Positions 18,246 through 27,027 are shown, counted from the stretch's first letter. The stretch is 64,000 nucleotides of DNA from [Leptolyngbya] sp. JSC-1 (GCA_000733415.1 KL662192.1:366424-430423); one strand, 5' to 3'. Notes: generated from the sequence alone by a model not told the origin. Program-made: numbers and translations.

Positions 18246-19063
18246 AGCTGTAATAGAAGTTGTGCATGGGCTTTCATATCGGTTTCCAACCACTCGATCA
18301 ACAAGTACGCAGCATCCAAGATTCGACTAGCTTGCTTCCATTTTCGGTGAAGGAAATTGATGGATGATTTAGACCAGGGGAATGAGGAAGCGTACAACCC
18401 ATAGCTCATTTCGTCCGGAGATTCATCAAGCCAAATGTTGCCAGTTTCATGATCCAGGAGTTTCAACGCCAGAGGCAGGAATTGTAAGGGTGTAGTGAGT
18501 TTACAGCAAAGCCGCCTCAATTGCTTATTGTCGATACGCTCGGGATGATGGGTGTCTTTGTAAGAAACCTGATGAGTCTCAAATTCACTGTCAAACCATT
18601 CGCTACCTTCCGGCTCTACATCATCCAACCAATAGCGACCTTCTTTGCTGAACGGAAGAAGCAGTTTCCATCCCATTCGTAAGTTTTCGATTCCTTCCTC
18701 AATTTGCCAATCTACACCCATTGAAGTGATCGGGATAGCCTGAAGTCGTTCTTCGTGGGCGCTTTCCACTGCCCAGAATGACATTGGAAACAGGTGAGTA
18801 TAGACCAGTGTGATGAACTCCAATTCCCTTGGGCTATGGTGATTATCTAGGGAAACTGTTTTAGAGTTGCCTTCAATGGGGAAGTAAAGAGAGGTCTGAC
18901 TAGTTGCCCATTCAGATGGAAAAAAGTGTTGGTAGAGTGCCAGTAATTGATAACGGTTGAGTTGGGTTCCTAGGTAGTCGAGGGCTTTGACTGGATTGAT
19001 GGTGAATTGATACTGGCGGAGGCTGTAAAGTGCTTCTGCTGTACTGATAAGTACAAAACTCAT
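18218..19063 (-). CDS. PRTRC operon protein, possibly PRTRC-F-like
   Basis: A 281-residue soluble protein, Trp- and Leu-rich, mixed alpha/beta, with no motif I can name. It is two bases downstream of the 145-residue gene and overlaps the PRTRC-B-like gene, so it is certainly in the operon. In other PRTRC cassettes a protein of similar size called F occupies a comparable place; equating them is inference from position. Confidence 0.55.
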   Translation of the reverse strand: MSFVLISTAEALYSLRQYQFTINPVKALDYLGTQLNRYQLLALYQHFFPSEWATSQTSLYFPIEGNSKTVSLDNHHSPRELEFITLVYTHLFPMSFWAVESAHEERLQAIPITSMGVDWQIEEGIENLRMGWKLLLPFSKEGRYWLDDVEPEGSEWFDSEFETHQVSYKDTHHPERIDNKQLRRLCCKLTTPLQFLPLALKLLDHETGNIWLDESPDEMSYGLYASSFPWSKSSINFLHRKWKQASRILDAAYLLIEWLETDMKAHAQLLLQLWTRALERR

Positions 19064-19065
19064 GG

Positions 19066-19503
19066 TTAGAATCCTTCGGGAATGCCGCCAAATGTTGGAG
19101 TACAGGAAGTTAGGGTTTTTAGGGAATGATTGACTGCCTGTGTGAATGCTGTACCAGCGGCGATCGCCTCTTCAATTTGCTCTGCCCATTGTTCTGCATT
19201 CTTCCAGTCAATTCCATTCATTCGCTGGTGTTGCCGGAGTTGGTAACACACTTGAATGGCTGGATTTACCTCTTCAGGTGCAGCTATCAGAGATTCCAAG
19301 GGAGAAATGCCCTTTCGACCCGGCTTTTTGATAATGCGGATGGGTTCTCCGTCTTTGCGTTCAATGTCTGCATTTGCCAGTTCAGCGCAGAGAGGCGTAA
19401 AAGCATCGCGCAGGAGTTGATCGTCAAGGGTGATTGTGTCCGGTAGCCAGTGTTGTTGCCCTTCGTAGATCACGAGTCGTTTGTTAGTTGTGCTAGTGGT
19501 CAT
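19066..19503 (-). CDS. candidate ubiquitin-like (PRTRC-C-like) protein with C-terminal extension
   Basis: A 145-residue protein. The first 60 residues have the layout of the small PRTRC protein C: a beta strand ('KRLVIYEGQQHWLPD'), a helix ('DQLLRDAFTPLCAELANAD'), then 'GEPIRIIKKPGRKG'. PRTRC-C is thought to be a beta-grasp, ubiquitin-like protein that ends at the Gly-rich 'G-x-K-G'. Here about 85 further residues follow, mostly helical. If the comparison is right, this is the partner of the E1-like and JAMM genes and the JAMM enzyme might trim after the GRKG. Similarity was judged by eye only. Confidence 0.45.
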   Translation of the reverse strand: MTTSTTNKRLVIYEGQQHWLPDTITLDDQLLRDAFTPLCAELANADIERKDGEPIRIIKKPGRKGISPLESLIAAPEEVNPAIQVCYQLRQHQRMNGIDWKNAEQWAEQIEEAIAAGTAFTQAVNHSLKTLTSCTPTFGGIPEGF

Positions 19504-19508
19504 GACAA

Positions 19509-20180
19509 TTAAAACAATGAAATTTGCGTCTGATTACTGCTTGGACTGGGAGTGGTGGGACGGGTTGGAGTCGTTTGAGCTTGGGATTGGACTGTACGTT
19601 GAGGATTGGTCTTAGTAGTTTGTGCTTCGGCAATATTGCGGCGAATTTGACGGTTAGGAAAATCAGCTTTCAGATCCTCTAAAAGCTGAGCGATCGCGGG
19701 TGGAAATGAACCTAATTCTTCCTGGTTAAGCATCGCCACAATTGGAAAATCTCCATGACTGCTGGCAGCCAACATCACAGGTCTGCCTCCCGGTTGTCCT
19801 GTATTGGGTAATAGAGTGATCACAACCTGAACTTTGCACTGCTCGAAAATATAGGGTTCTGATTGTGACTGTGTGGAGCCTGTAGCGGTTGAGGATTCCT
19901 CGTTAGAGTCCTCCTCATCAAGGTCATCCTCTGTATCTGCTTGTTCTTCTGATTCGTCAGTTGTTGAATTCAAGAGTTTCAAAAAGTCGGGTTGCCCTGC
20001 CTCGTACCGCTGCCGATCGAACAGTAATCCAAGAGCTTGAAAGCGCTCTTCAACCGTCTTCTTGCCATTGGTGGCTTTAGCGATTCTCGTTTCGAGAGGC
20101 TTCGCCAACGCAGCCAGTTTAGTCGCTGTAACTGTTAGGTTTGCAGCAGTGATCGCCTCTTCTGGTGTCAGCCATTTCAT
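19509..20180 (-). CDS. PRTRC operon protein with C-terminal QISLF clamp-like motif
   Basis: A 223-residue protein. It has a helical N terminus, an acidic central linker (about 75-110), a small beta-rich domain ('VQVVITLLPNTGQPGGRPVM' onward) that resembles PRTRC protein E, and a disordered Gln/Thr/Pro tail. The final five residues, QISLF, match the bacterial sliding-clamp binding pentapeptide QL[SD]LF. That placement at the extreme C terminus after a flexible tail is typical for clamp-tethered proteins. A second window protein (59802-60476) ends identically. Confidence 0.6.
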   Translation of the reverse strand: MKWLTPEEAITAANLTVTATKLAALAKPLETRIAKATNGKKTVEERFQALGLLFDRQRYEAGQPDFLKLLNSTTDESEEQADTEDDLDEEDSNEESSTATGSTQSQSEPYIFEQCKVQVVITLLPNTGQPGGRPVMLAASSHGDFPIVAMLNQEELGSFPPAIAQLLEDLKADFPNRQIRRNIAEAQTTKTNPQRTVQSQAQTTPTRPTTPSPSSNQTQISLF

Positions 20181-20283
20181 AACAGATCCAAATTAATGGT
20201 CTAGCTGAAATGGCGGTAGCCAGAGCAACCCAAAAATTAGCCAGCAACAAAAATACATCCTTGCGGCTGGCTGAAGAAAGGAT

Positions 20284-20868
20284 TTATTGCTCTGCTAACA
20301 GTGAGTTTTTGAAATCCTGAATCGCTGTGGCGGTTAGTGAATAGATGACGCGCCGCCTACGTTCGATGTGGGTGCCATCGACCGGAATTCCTTTCTTCCA
20401 GGCAGCGATGATCGCTTTCTTGTCGGCAGAGTACGTGACTTTCGTTTTGCGGAACTCATCCGGCAATTCCTCTGCATCTACAAGTAGCTTACAACTGGGA
20501 GGGTTTTCACGAATGGTGATGCGGAGTGAATGACCAACGATTTCATCAGGTAGCCCTCCTGCGATATTTTGATCCAGAATGCTCTGGTCAAGCGTATGTC
20601 GCCATCGTTCCAGGCGATCGAGTGCCTCTTGATGTAATGCTTTCAGGTATTCTAACCGCTGTTTGATCCCTACAATCTCAGCATCAAGCTGAAATGCGAG
20701 TTCTGCATGAAGATCGATCGCATCTTCTTGCGCTTCCTGGGTTTCCCATATCGCAGCGAGAAGTTCAGCTTCCTCCTCGGCTGTTTGGGCATGGGTTAGT
20801 AGATCCCAAAGCTCCGCCGCTTCTTGTGATAATCCTGCGAGAGATTGTTGTGCGAAAGGAAAGGTCAT
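20284..20868 (-). CDS. Gp157-like phage/plasmid protein
   Basis: A 194-residue coiled-coil protein. The heptad-rich region (about 30-115) is followed by the 'ITIRENPPSCKLLVDAEELP' block and 'DKKAIIAAWKKG', which match the Siphovirus Gp157 family (recombination-associated, linked to phage resistance in Streptococcus). The ATG at 20868 is preferred over the upstream ATG at 20886 because GGAGGTGG lies just before it. It belongs to the minus-strand operon that continues into the PRTRC genes. Confidence 0.75.
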   Translation of the reverse strand: MTFPFAQQSLAGLSQEAAELWDLLTHAQTAEEEAELLAAIWETQEAQEDAIDLHAELAFQLDAEIVGIKQRLEYLKALHQEALDRLERWRHTLDQSILDQNIAGGLPDEIVGHSLRITIRENPPSCKLLVDAEELPDEFRKTKVTYSADKKAIIAAWKKGIPVDGTHIERRRRVIYSLTATAIQDFKNSLLAEQ

Positions 20869-20870
20869 GA

Positions 20871-21068
20871 TTACCACCTCCCGCAAGATTCGTAATAGTC
20901 CCGTTCTGCTTCGATTTCAGCTAAAACCATTAAAGTACCTGGGTCGATATCTTCTAAAGATTGATTGGATTTGAGGGATGGGTCTGAATTCGCAAGGCTT
21001 GAAAAGCAAGGCTCCACCAATACTAGGGGCGTTGAGTGAACCGTTAGACTGGTTGTTAGAGTTTGCAT
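20871..21068 (-). CDS. small hypothetical protein
   Basis: A 65-residue polypeptide ending two bases before the Gp157-like start; the ribosome site of that gene lies within its last codons. It is Ser/Leu-rich with an acidic C terminus and no recognised motif. Tight coupling supports it being real, but the start context is weak and an overlapping frame of 81 codons exists on the same strand. Confidence 0.4.
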   Translation of the reverse strand: MQTLTTSLTVHSTPLVLVEPCFSSLANSDPSLKSNQSLEDIDPGTLMVLAEIEAERDYYESCGRW

Positions 21069-21113
21069 GGAAGTAGACTTTGATCACACTGTGTGAACCA
21101 GCGCGATAGCGCA

Positions 21114-21857
21114 CTACCTTTGTGCCATAAACCGTTGAATATTTTTGGCACACACGATGCACCGAGCTTCTCGGTTTCCCTCAAACCCTAATTTCCAGGC
21201 AGGTGTGCGAGTTAGTTTACCGTTGCAGATATGGATAATTAATCCATATCGGGCACCATCCCAAGCAAGGCTGCTATCTGCACTGTAAGCCACACCTCGA
21301 AGGTGATTGAGGGCAACTGTCCAATTGCACCCATAGATGTGAAACCGCTGAGGATATTGCTGACAGAGGACTTTCAGTTGACAGAGCATTCGATAGGCGA
21401 TCGATTGTTCCTCTGAGTTTTCGGATTTTCCTTGCCGCATGAGCATCACCAATCCACCAATGCCCACAATCCGGCTATGTTTCAGGTAGTGATTCAGAAA
21501 CTTCTTGGGTGTGTCCCAACCCCATACCGGAATCATTCTGACAGGAGAAGATTCAAAGTTCTGCTTAAGCCATCGACGAGCCGTCAGCCAATTCTGATAC
21601 GTTGCTTCCGGATCGCCAATCACATCCGGAGCACTGATCCAGGCATAGTTTCCTGACACTGCAATTTCCATATATCGGATTACGTCAAGCGTACCGCCAT
21701 ACCTAAAGTGATAGTAAGCATTAGAATCTAAAGCTACCTTTAGAAAACCCTGACTCAGATGAATTTTTGTTGGATTTACCAAAACTTGATTCACGCCAGC
21801 CCGTTTTAACATGAGGGCATCATTAATCTCGGAAAGCCCACTAAAGTAGAAATACAT
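21114..21857 (-). CDS. tRNA-guanine transglycosylase-like (phage TGT/DpdA-like) protein
   Basis: A 247-residue probable TIM barrel. The pattern 'LDSNAYYHF', 'APDVIGDPEATYQNW', 'IPVWGWD', 'IVGIGGLV', 'HIYGCNW' and 'SADSSLAWDGARYG' parallels phage-borne TGT-like proteins. Those enzymes swap guanine for 7-deazaguanine derivatives in tRNA or, for DpdA, in DNA. Asp residues in the first two motifs could be the catalytic acids. A four-Cys zinc site as in bacterial Tgt is not evident; only CxxC near the C terminus is seen. It is flanked by a 95-residue gene 5 bases upstream and, before the insertion, was probably close to the PP-loop gene. The substrate is unknown. Confidence 0.55.
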   Translation of the reverse strand: MYFYFSGLSEINDALMLKRAGVNQVLVNPTKIHLSQGFLKVALDSNAYYHFRYGGTLDVIRYMEIAVSGNYAWISAPDVIGDPEATYQNWLTARRWLKQNFESSPVRMIPVWGWDTPKKFLNHYLKHSRIVGIGGLVMLMRQGKSENSEEQSIAYRMLCQLKVLCQQYPQRFHIYGCNWTVALNHLRGVAYSADSSLAWDGARYGLIIHICNGKLTRTPAWKLGFEGNREARCIVCAKNIQRFMAQR

Positions 21858-21862
21858 GGCAA

Positions 21863-22150
21863 TTACCTATCATGTTCTTGCCTTAGGGCTTGTAACGCAT
21901 TCTCGATCAGGGGCAAAGCTTCTTCATCAGAAATTGGCATCAGTCGATAGAGCCGAGTCGTTTCAGGTGTGTGATGAAAGTCTTCAACTAAAGAAGCAAC
22001 CAGTTCCGCAGCACTATCGAGCGTTGCATAGGTATGCGGCTCCTCACGCGGCATCACCGGATAGAAGCTCTCCTGCCCTGACCAGGGCAAAGGCTCATCC
22101 AGCTTGACGACCACAAAGTTTGGATGATTCAAGTTCAGTGATTCAGACAT
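21863..22150 (-). CDS. small acidic hypothetical protein
   Basis: A 95-residue soluble protein without recognised motif. It ends 5 bases before the TGT-like gene and starts at an ATG with GGAGAG-like context upstream on the minus strand, so it probably belongs to the same operon. It is now the first intact gene after the 22.2-24.95 kb insert. Confidence 0.55.
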   Translation of the reverse strand: MSESLNLNHPNFVVVKLDEPLPWSGQESFYPVMPREEPHTYATLDSAAELVASLVEDFHHTPETTRLYRLMPISDEEALPLIENALQALRQEHDR

Positions 22151-22319
22151 AAATCTCTCCGCTGTATTAAACAGGGGATGCAGGAGTTAGAGCATAGAGT
22201 CCTCGTATTTCCTGCATGGAAACCAACGAGTGTTTCCTGTCCACTGCACCTGGAGCGGAAGCTCCATCGTAAATTAGAATAATTACGATCTCCTAAGCAT
22301 TTGTAGATAAGCTAATTGT

Positions 22320-23246
22320 GTGAAACGATCGCATACTGAAGTTAAGAAAAGTCCAACGAATAATGCGCTGGCGATCGACTTTACCAGAGACAGTGAGGTG
22401 TTGCAGGTTTTTCCTTCCAGTTCGCTCCTTTCAAGTCAACCAGGGCAATGGAACGGAATCCATCTGAGCTACTTCCAGCATCCTCCCCATGAAATTCCTG
22501 AAACGGTTTCTCAGCAGCACTTGATTTTAGTTCACTTAGAAATTCCTACTGGGGCTGAACAAAGATTAGAGACACGATTTCAGAAAGACCAGTTTCACGT
22601 CGGTGATATTCTCGTTGTTCCAGCCCATACGCCTCATTATGCACGTTGGGATACCGAACATCGCTATTTGATGCTCACGCTTGATCCAATTGCATTCCTC
22701 CATACGGTGCAATCGACGGAAAGCTGGGAAACGGCTGAGTTAGTACCCCATTTTGCTACGACTGATCCATTAGTGCATGGGATAGGACTGGCGCTTAAAG
22801 CGGAACTTGAGTCGAATGGTTTGGGGGGGCGGCTATATGTAGACTCGCTCAGTACTACGCTATTCATGCATTTGTTCCGCCACTACTCCGCTCAAAAACC
22901 GATACTTTCAGCCCAGGAAGGAGGACTACCCACTTATCGATTACGGCAGGTAGTTGAGTACATGGATGCTTATCTCGATCGCGACTTGGCATTAGCTGAA
23001 CTGGCGGCTGTTGCTCAGATGAGTCCGAATTACTTCACGCAACTCTTTAAGCAATCGACTGGGTTAACGCCGCATCAGTATGTGATTCAGCGTCGCGTTG
23101 AGCGGGCAAAGCACCTGTTAATGGAGGGCAAGGGAACGATCGCAGACATTGCGCTTCAAGTCGGGTTTGCCCATCAAAGTCATCTCAATCGCCACTTCAA
23201 ACGCTGGGTAGGAGTCACGCCTAAGGTTTTCCTCAACAATCAGTGA
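22320..23246 (+). CDS. AraC-family transcriptional regulator
   Basis: A 308-residue regulator with an N-terminal cupin-like sensor (about 40-170, including 'VGDILVVPAHTPHYARW') and a C-terminal double HTH. The second HTH has the AraC signature 'IADIALQVGFAHQSHLNRHFKRWVGVTP'. The start is a GTG at 22320. It is the first gene of the plus-strand insert and is probably a regulator of the oxidoreductase genes that follow. It is paralogous to the AraC gene at 44319. Confidence 0.85.
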   Translation: MKRSHTEVKKSPTNNALAIDFTRDSEVLQVFPSSSLLSSQPGQWNGIHLSYFQHPPHEIPETVSQQHLILVHLEIPTGAEQRLETRFQKDQFHVGDILVVPAHTPHYARWDTEHRYLMLTLDPIAFLHTVQSTESWETAELVPHFATTDPLVHGIGLALKAELESNGLGGRLYVDSLSTTLFMHLFRHYSAQKPILSAQEGGLPTYRLRQVVEYMDAYLDRDLALAELAAVAQMSPNYFTQLFKQSTGLTPHQYVIQRRVERAKHLLMEGKGTIADIALQVGFAHQSHLNRHFKRWVGVTPKVFLNNQ

Positions 23247-23338
23247 GAATGTGCCAAAAATCGGAAGATCGAGCAAGAAATCAATCGCTCACTATTTTCA
23301 TACTGTAGGTATTCACTGAGTTGTGGCTTTTGAGCAAG

Positions 23339-23515
23339 ATGAATAGCACTTGGGTTGGCAATGGATTGTTTACGATCGGTAGTCTCATTTTCACGTTTGA
23401 TGCCAGCCTGGAAATGGTTGAAACCTGTTCAGTGCGATCGCTGATTCGGTTGTGTGCCTGCTTGTTTTTCACGGTGGGTTGCTTTCTCCTTATGCCAGAG
23501 CCACAGCAGGAATAG
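23339..23515 (+). CDS. small membrane protein, YrhK-like
   Basis: About 58 residues with two hydrophobic segments. The pattern 'NGLFTIGSLIFTF' then 'FFTVGCFLLMPE' resembles the YrhK domain, a short two-helix membrane module. The ATG at 23339 gives the shorter form; a GTG at 23321 adds six residues. No function is assigned. Confidence 0.4.
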   Translation: MNSTWVGNGLFTIGSLIFTFDASLEMVETCSVRSLIRLCACLFFTVGCFLLMPEPQQE

Positions 23516-23544
23516 CTCACGTATCTGAAGAAAAATTTTTACTC

Positions 23545-24103
23545 ATGTCTCATATTTTGCATCTTGACTCCAGCCCTAGAGGAAGTCGTTCCATTTCGCG
23601 TGCTTTAACCGAAGAATTTGTCGCCAGTTGGCTTCAGACCATTGATGAAGCGTGGATTGCGGCATCTTTCAACAAAGGTGAGGGTTTAATACCTGAACTG
23701 GCGAACGCTTTGGATATCTCTAACGAATTGATTGATGAATTATTAATTGCCGATCGTTATGTTTTTGGTGTTCCCATGTACAACTTCAGCGTTCCGGCTA
23801 ATTTCAAAGCTTATATTGACCAAATTGTACGGGTAAACCGCACGTTTACTCCAGATTGGCAAGGATTAGTCACCAACAAAAAAATAGCTGATTATTACAT
23901 CGCGGGGTGGCAGTTATGGATCTGAAACAGATTCCGCCAACCTTGACTTCCAAGAACCCTATCTGCGAGCTGTTTTTGAGTTCATTGGGATCACAGATAT
24001 TACCTTTATCCATGCTGAAAATTTAACGATGGGAGATGACGCAAGACAGCGATCGCTGACCACTGCACGAACAGCGATTCAGTCTCTCATTTCAACCTGG
24101 TAG
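23545..24103 (+). pseudogene. FMN-dependent NADH-azoreductase (AzoR-like) pseudogene
   Basis: The first 24 codons ('MSHILHLDSSPRGSRSISRA') and the later 'FGVPMYNFSVPANFKAYIDQ' are typical of AzoR flavoproteins. About 25 residues expected between 'SWLQT' and 'IDEAWIAA' are missing. After 'TNKK' the frame is lost: the continuation ('GGSYGSETDSANLDFQEPYL') lies in another frame behind a TAG near 23890-23905. It ends at the TAG at 24101. The gene therefore carries an internal deletion, a frameshift and a stop and is not expected to give active enzyme. Confidence 0.75.
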
Positions 24104-24123
24104 ACAATGTTGGAGAACTAAAA

Positions 24124-24955
24124 ATGAATAAAGATAATAAAACGCTTTCAAACTTTCTCCCCCACTTCAACCGTCGCTGGCTCTTGCGAGGTCTTGCCCT
24201 TGCCAGTGGAGCAGCTTTCACATCTCGTTTCCCTCACGTTGGAAGTTTGGTGAATGCAAGAACGTCCAAAACAGCAACTAATGATAACTTACTGAATGAA
24301 TTGGAGTCTATTCCCAAGCCGAGTTGTCATCTTAGGAGCGGGACTAGCAGGACTTTGTGCGGCTTATGAATTGGAAAAACGGGGACACACTTGCGTCATT
24401 TTGGAGGCAGATCGCCATCACATTGGAGGACGAGTTCGTACACTACGCTTTGAGGATGGTTTATATGGCGAAGTCGGTGCATCACGAGTTTCTAAAAGCC
24501 ACAACCTGACTCACCACTACATCCGCGAGTGCGGGTTGCAACTTCGTCCTTATGTCATGGGTAATCCGGAGGGATATTACTATGTGCGGGGCGAATGCAT
24601 CCGAGCAAAGGATTCGGCAAATTTGAGTCATATCTACAACCTCAATGGCTCAGAAAGCGGATTAACGCCAGATGATGTTGTAGGAACGGTCATTGGCAGC
24701 CGTCTTGCTCAATTGACTGAGCCGGAAAAAGCCGAGGTTTTTGCAGAACAAATCCAGAGTGCCGCCGTCCGCGAGATGGATGAACAGTCGATGCTCCAGT
24801 GGTGTAAAGCTTCTGGGCTATCAGATAATGCCATTGAAATGATGTCAGCGGCTAATGGCTTTCTGGGGGATGTGATGTACTTCTCAGCCCTCAGCTTTAT
24901 CCGGGTGGGTGAAAACTATGGTGAGATGGAGGAACTTGTTGGGGGTAGCGATCGC
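24124..24955 (+). pseudogene. Tat-exported FAD amine-oxidase-like pseudogene, frameshifted and truncated
   Basis: The N terminus reads as a twin-arginine signal ('NRRWLLRGLALASGAAF'). At about 24300-24320 the frame shifts by one base; the second frame continues with the dinucleotide-binding motif 'VVILGAGLAGLCAAYELEKRG' (only part quoted here belongs to the core GxGxxG) and then 'ILEADRHHIGGR'. Homology-like sequence runs to 'EELVGGSDR' near 24955 and stops at a GCGATCGC octamer, after which the sequence belongs to the convergent PP-loop gene. About half of a normal amine oxidase is missing. Confidence 0.75.
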
Positions 24956-25594
24956 CGCTTGCTTTTGCTGAAATGGACAGTAGCTACAAGCGGATTTCCT
25001 CCATGTCACTCCTAGAATGCGGTAGAGGTAGTCGATGCAGTCATCTCGTGTCCAACCCCATTCAATGAGCGGATAGAGAAACTGGTGTCCCTGGCAAGTA
25101 TATCCATCAGCCTTGCTAGCCCGCTTGGTTTCATCAGCGTTATACCCCAAATAGGGACCAAAGGCTTCTGTAATGTGGTCTGCAATCCAGGCATCAAGTA
25201 CTTCCCCCTTCCAACGTTGAGCACAGATGTGAGGTCGCCCCAGCCGAGGTACCGTTCCAGACTGGAGTAGATCATGACTGAGAGGAAAGTATCCTTCGGT
25301 GTGCAGTTCGTAGGGCTGGTGAGTATCGCTGAGAACGATGTAGCCATCTAGCTTATTGGCAGAAGCTTTGGCAACCTGCACCAATCGAACCTTGTGCTTC
25401 CGCATTAACGGGAATAGGTAGGTTTCGCACAGATATTTGGTTTCAGCTATCTCATCACCAGTTTGAGCGGTCAGCACAATCAGATTATGGAAACGATCGA
25501 AAGGACGGGATTGAGGCTCCAGCATCCAACGCACTAGGATTGCTGTGCTCTCGACTCCCATGCCCCAATTGAGGAGATGCAGTTGAAGAGCCAT
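24884..25594 (-). CDS. PP-loop (PAPS-reductase-like) ATP pyrophosphatase, 3' end replaced
   Basis: A 236-residue reading frame. 'LLNWGMGVESTAILVRW' is the PP-loop of the adenine-nucleotide alpha-hydrolase superfamily, and 'CSYCPFQQKQ' is a late Cys pair seen in PAPS-reductase-like proteins of phages and plasmids. Homology should continue, but beyond the GCGATCGC at 24948-24955 the frame reads through reversed amine-oxidase sequence and ends 21 codons later. The last 20 or so residues are therefore foreign and the protein is probably inactive. It originally preceded the 95-residue and TGT-like genes on the same strand. A base-modification role is inferred from that pairing. Confidence 0.65.
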   Translation of the reverse strand: MALQLHLLNWGMGVESTAILVRWMLEPQSRPFDRFHNLIVLTAQTGDEIAETKYLCETYLFPLMRKHKVRLVQVAKASANKLDGYIVLSDTHQPYELHTEGYFPLSHDLLQSGTVPRLGRPHICAQRWKGEVLDAWIADHITEAFGPYLGYNADETKRASKADGYTCQGHQFLYPLIEWGWTRDDCIDYLYRILGVTWRKSACSYCPFQQKQAAIATPNKFLHLTIVFTHPDKAEG

Positions 25595-25659
25595 GATAAG
25601 GAGTTAAAGAATTCCCCAGCAACGGTCTGGAGGAGAATTAGACAAGGAATCCGCTTTAC

Positions 25660-26100
25660 TTAGACAATGGTTTCTGTGCTTTCAGTAACATAGAGGAACC
25701 CAGCACCATTGCTCTCTGGATTGGAGTGAGCAATCACATAGAAAAGCGTCTCTGTATTCGATTGCTTAATAATCAGGTAGGGGTAGCCGTCCTGAGTTAG
25801 TCCAGCATATTGAACTTGTCCACCAAGCAATTTGGCAAGTTTTTGCTGATAGGGATTCATAACGGTATCTTTGCTAGCTTGTCCCTGTCGCAGCCAACTA
25901 TGAAAATTAATGCTTTCAGCTTCTGGAGTATGGTCGCTGGGTTTAAGTTTGCGGGTGCGGTCGTATATTGCCTCTGGCACTACGCTCTTCAGATGTGCGT
26001 CAATGGCATTGAAATTGACGGTATGGAGGTTGCTCCAGGGGAGACTTATATGAAAGCGGTGGGGTTCACCAATCAGGTTGAAGTTGAGATAGTGCTCCAT
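25660..26100 (-). CDS. conserved hypothetical protein, first gene of the minus-strand operon
   Basis: A 146-residue soluble protein with beta-rich ends and a helical, charged centre. No motif recognised. It lies 65 bases upstream of the PP-loop gene on the same strand and directly downstream of the TTAGGGAATA/TATTCCCTAA dyad, so it is probably the promoter-proximal gene of the long operon ending with the E1-like gene. Confidence 0.6.
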   Translation of the reverse strand: MEHYLNFNLIGEPHRFHISLPWSNLHTVNFNAIDAHLKSVVPEAIYDRTRKLKPSDHTPEAESINFHSWLRQGQASKDTVMNPYQQKLAKLLGGQVQYAGLTQDGYPYLIIKQSNTETLFYVIAHSNPESNGAGFLYVTESTETIV

Positions 26101-26154
26101 ATCACTCAGAGATTAAACATCCGCAAGTGTTGGAGCGGTAGCTCTGAAGTTGAC

Positions 26155-26198
26155 TTAGGGAATAAAATTCTGGGTTTTTGATCAGATGTATTCCCTAA
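26155..26198. promoter_or_regulatory. inverted TTAGGGAATA / TATTCCCTAA dyad
   Basis: TTAGGGAATA at 26155-26164 and its exact reverse complement TATTCCCTAA at 26189-26198, with arm starts about 35 bases apart. It lies about 55 bases upstream of the minus-strand gene at 26100. The same motif, with the same spacing, is repeated three times upstream of the minus-strand gene at 57010. It is a candidate operator or iteron for a shared plasmid regulator. The right arm forms the insertion edge of the IS5-type element. Confidence 0.55.
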
Positions 26199-27027
26199 GG
26201 CGTGTCATCAATTAAGCCAGATGATGGCAGCGACCATATAAATAGCACAGAGAAACGTCTCTGCTAGCTTATCGTAGCGTGTTGCGATCGCGCGATACTG
26301 CTTGAGTTTGGCAAAGAAATTCTCAATCAGATGTCGTGCTTTGTACAACTCCTTGTCGTATGGACGCGGTGTCTTACGATTGCACTTGGGGGGAATCACC
26401 GCCGTCTTGCCCTGCTGTTGGAGTGGCTCAATCACCCGTTGGTCTGCGTCATAGCCCTTGTCAGCAAGTATGGTATCGGCGGCGATGTCTTTGAGCAGCA
26501 CATCCGCCCCGTCTAAATCACACGCCTGTCCAGGAGTTAGGTGAAAGCCAGTCGGATGACCCAACGCATCAACGGTGGCATGAATCTTGGTACTTAATCC
26601 GCCTTTGCTGCGACCAATGGCTTGGGCGTTGGCATCCCCCCTTTGGCCCCAGCACTATGCTGATGGGCACGCACAATGGTCGAGTCAATCATGGCGTATT
26701 CGTTATCTGCATCTTCGGCTAACGCCTGGAACACTCGCTCCCACACCCCTGTTTTAGCCCAACGTCGAAAGCGGGTGTGAACCTTGCGAAAATGACCAAA
26801 TCGCTCTGGCAAATCCTGCCAAGGAATACCAGCCCGATAACGATACAGCACCGCTTCGACAAATAGTCGGTTGTCCTTTGCTGTGACTCCGATAGCCCCC
26901 TTACGTCCAGGCAACAAATCCTGGATCCGTTCCCATTGGTCGTTGCGCAGGGCATAGCGTCGAGTTGTCATTGTTGTTGGTTCGATGAGAGACTGCTATT
27001 CTCAGCTTACCTAATTGATGACACGCC
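26199..27027 (-). mobile_element. IS5-family insertion sequence
   Basis: About 830 bp bounded by 16-bp inverted repeats, GGCGTGTCATCAATTA at 26199-26214 and its complement at 27012-27027. Flanks read CTAA on the left and CTAG on the right, consistent with the YTAR-type target of IS5 relatives. It carries a two-frame transposase. It sits exactly at the end of the regulatory dyad. Confidence 0.85.
26208..26971 (-). CDS. IS5-family transposase, two frames joined by a -1 frameshift
   Basis: OrfA (26594-26971, 125 residues) carries the first DDE Asp in 'YAMIDSTIVRAHQH'. OrfB (from about 26640 to 26208) carries 'ILADKGYDAD' and the Glu in 'RHLIENFFAKLKQYR'. The frames join at an A3G6 run (AAAGGGGGG) near 26638-26646; a -1 slip reads on as 'GDANAQAIGRSKGGLSTKIH', the expected sequence. 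This is the usual programmed frameshift of this IS group, so the transposase is probably functional. Confidence 0.85.

Noticed and set aside
20917..21162. An 81-codon minus-strand frame overlapping the 65-codon gene.
   Set aside because: It overlaps the end of the TGT-like gene and lacks the close coupling to the Gp157-like start that the 65-codon frame has.
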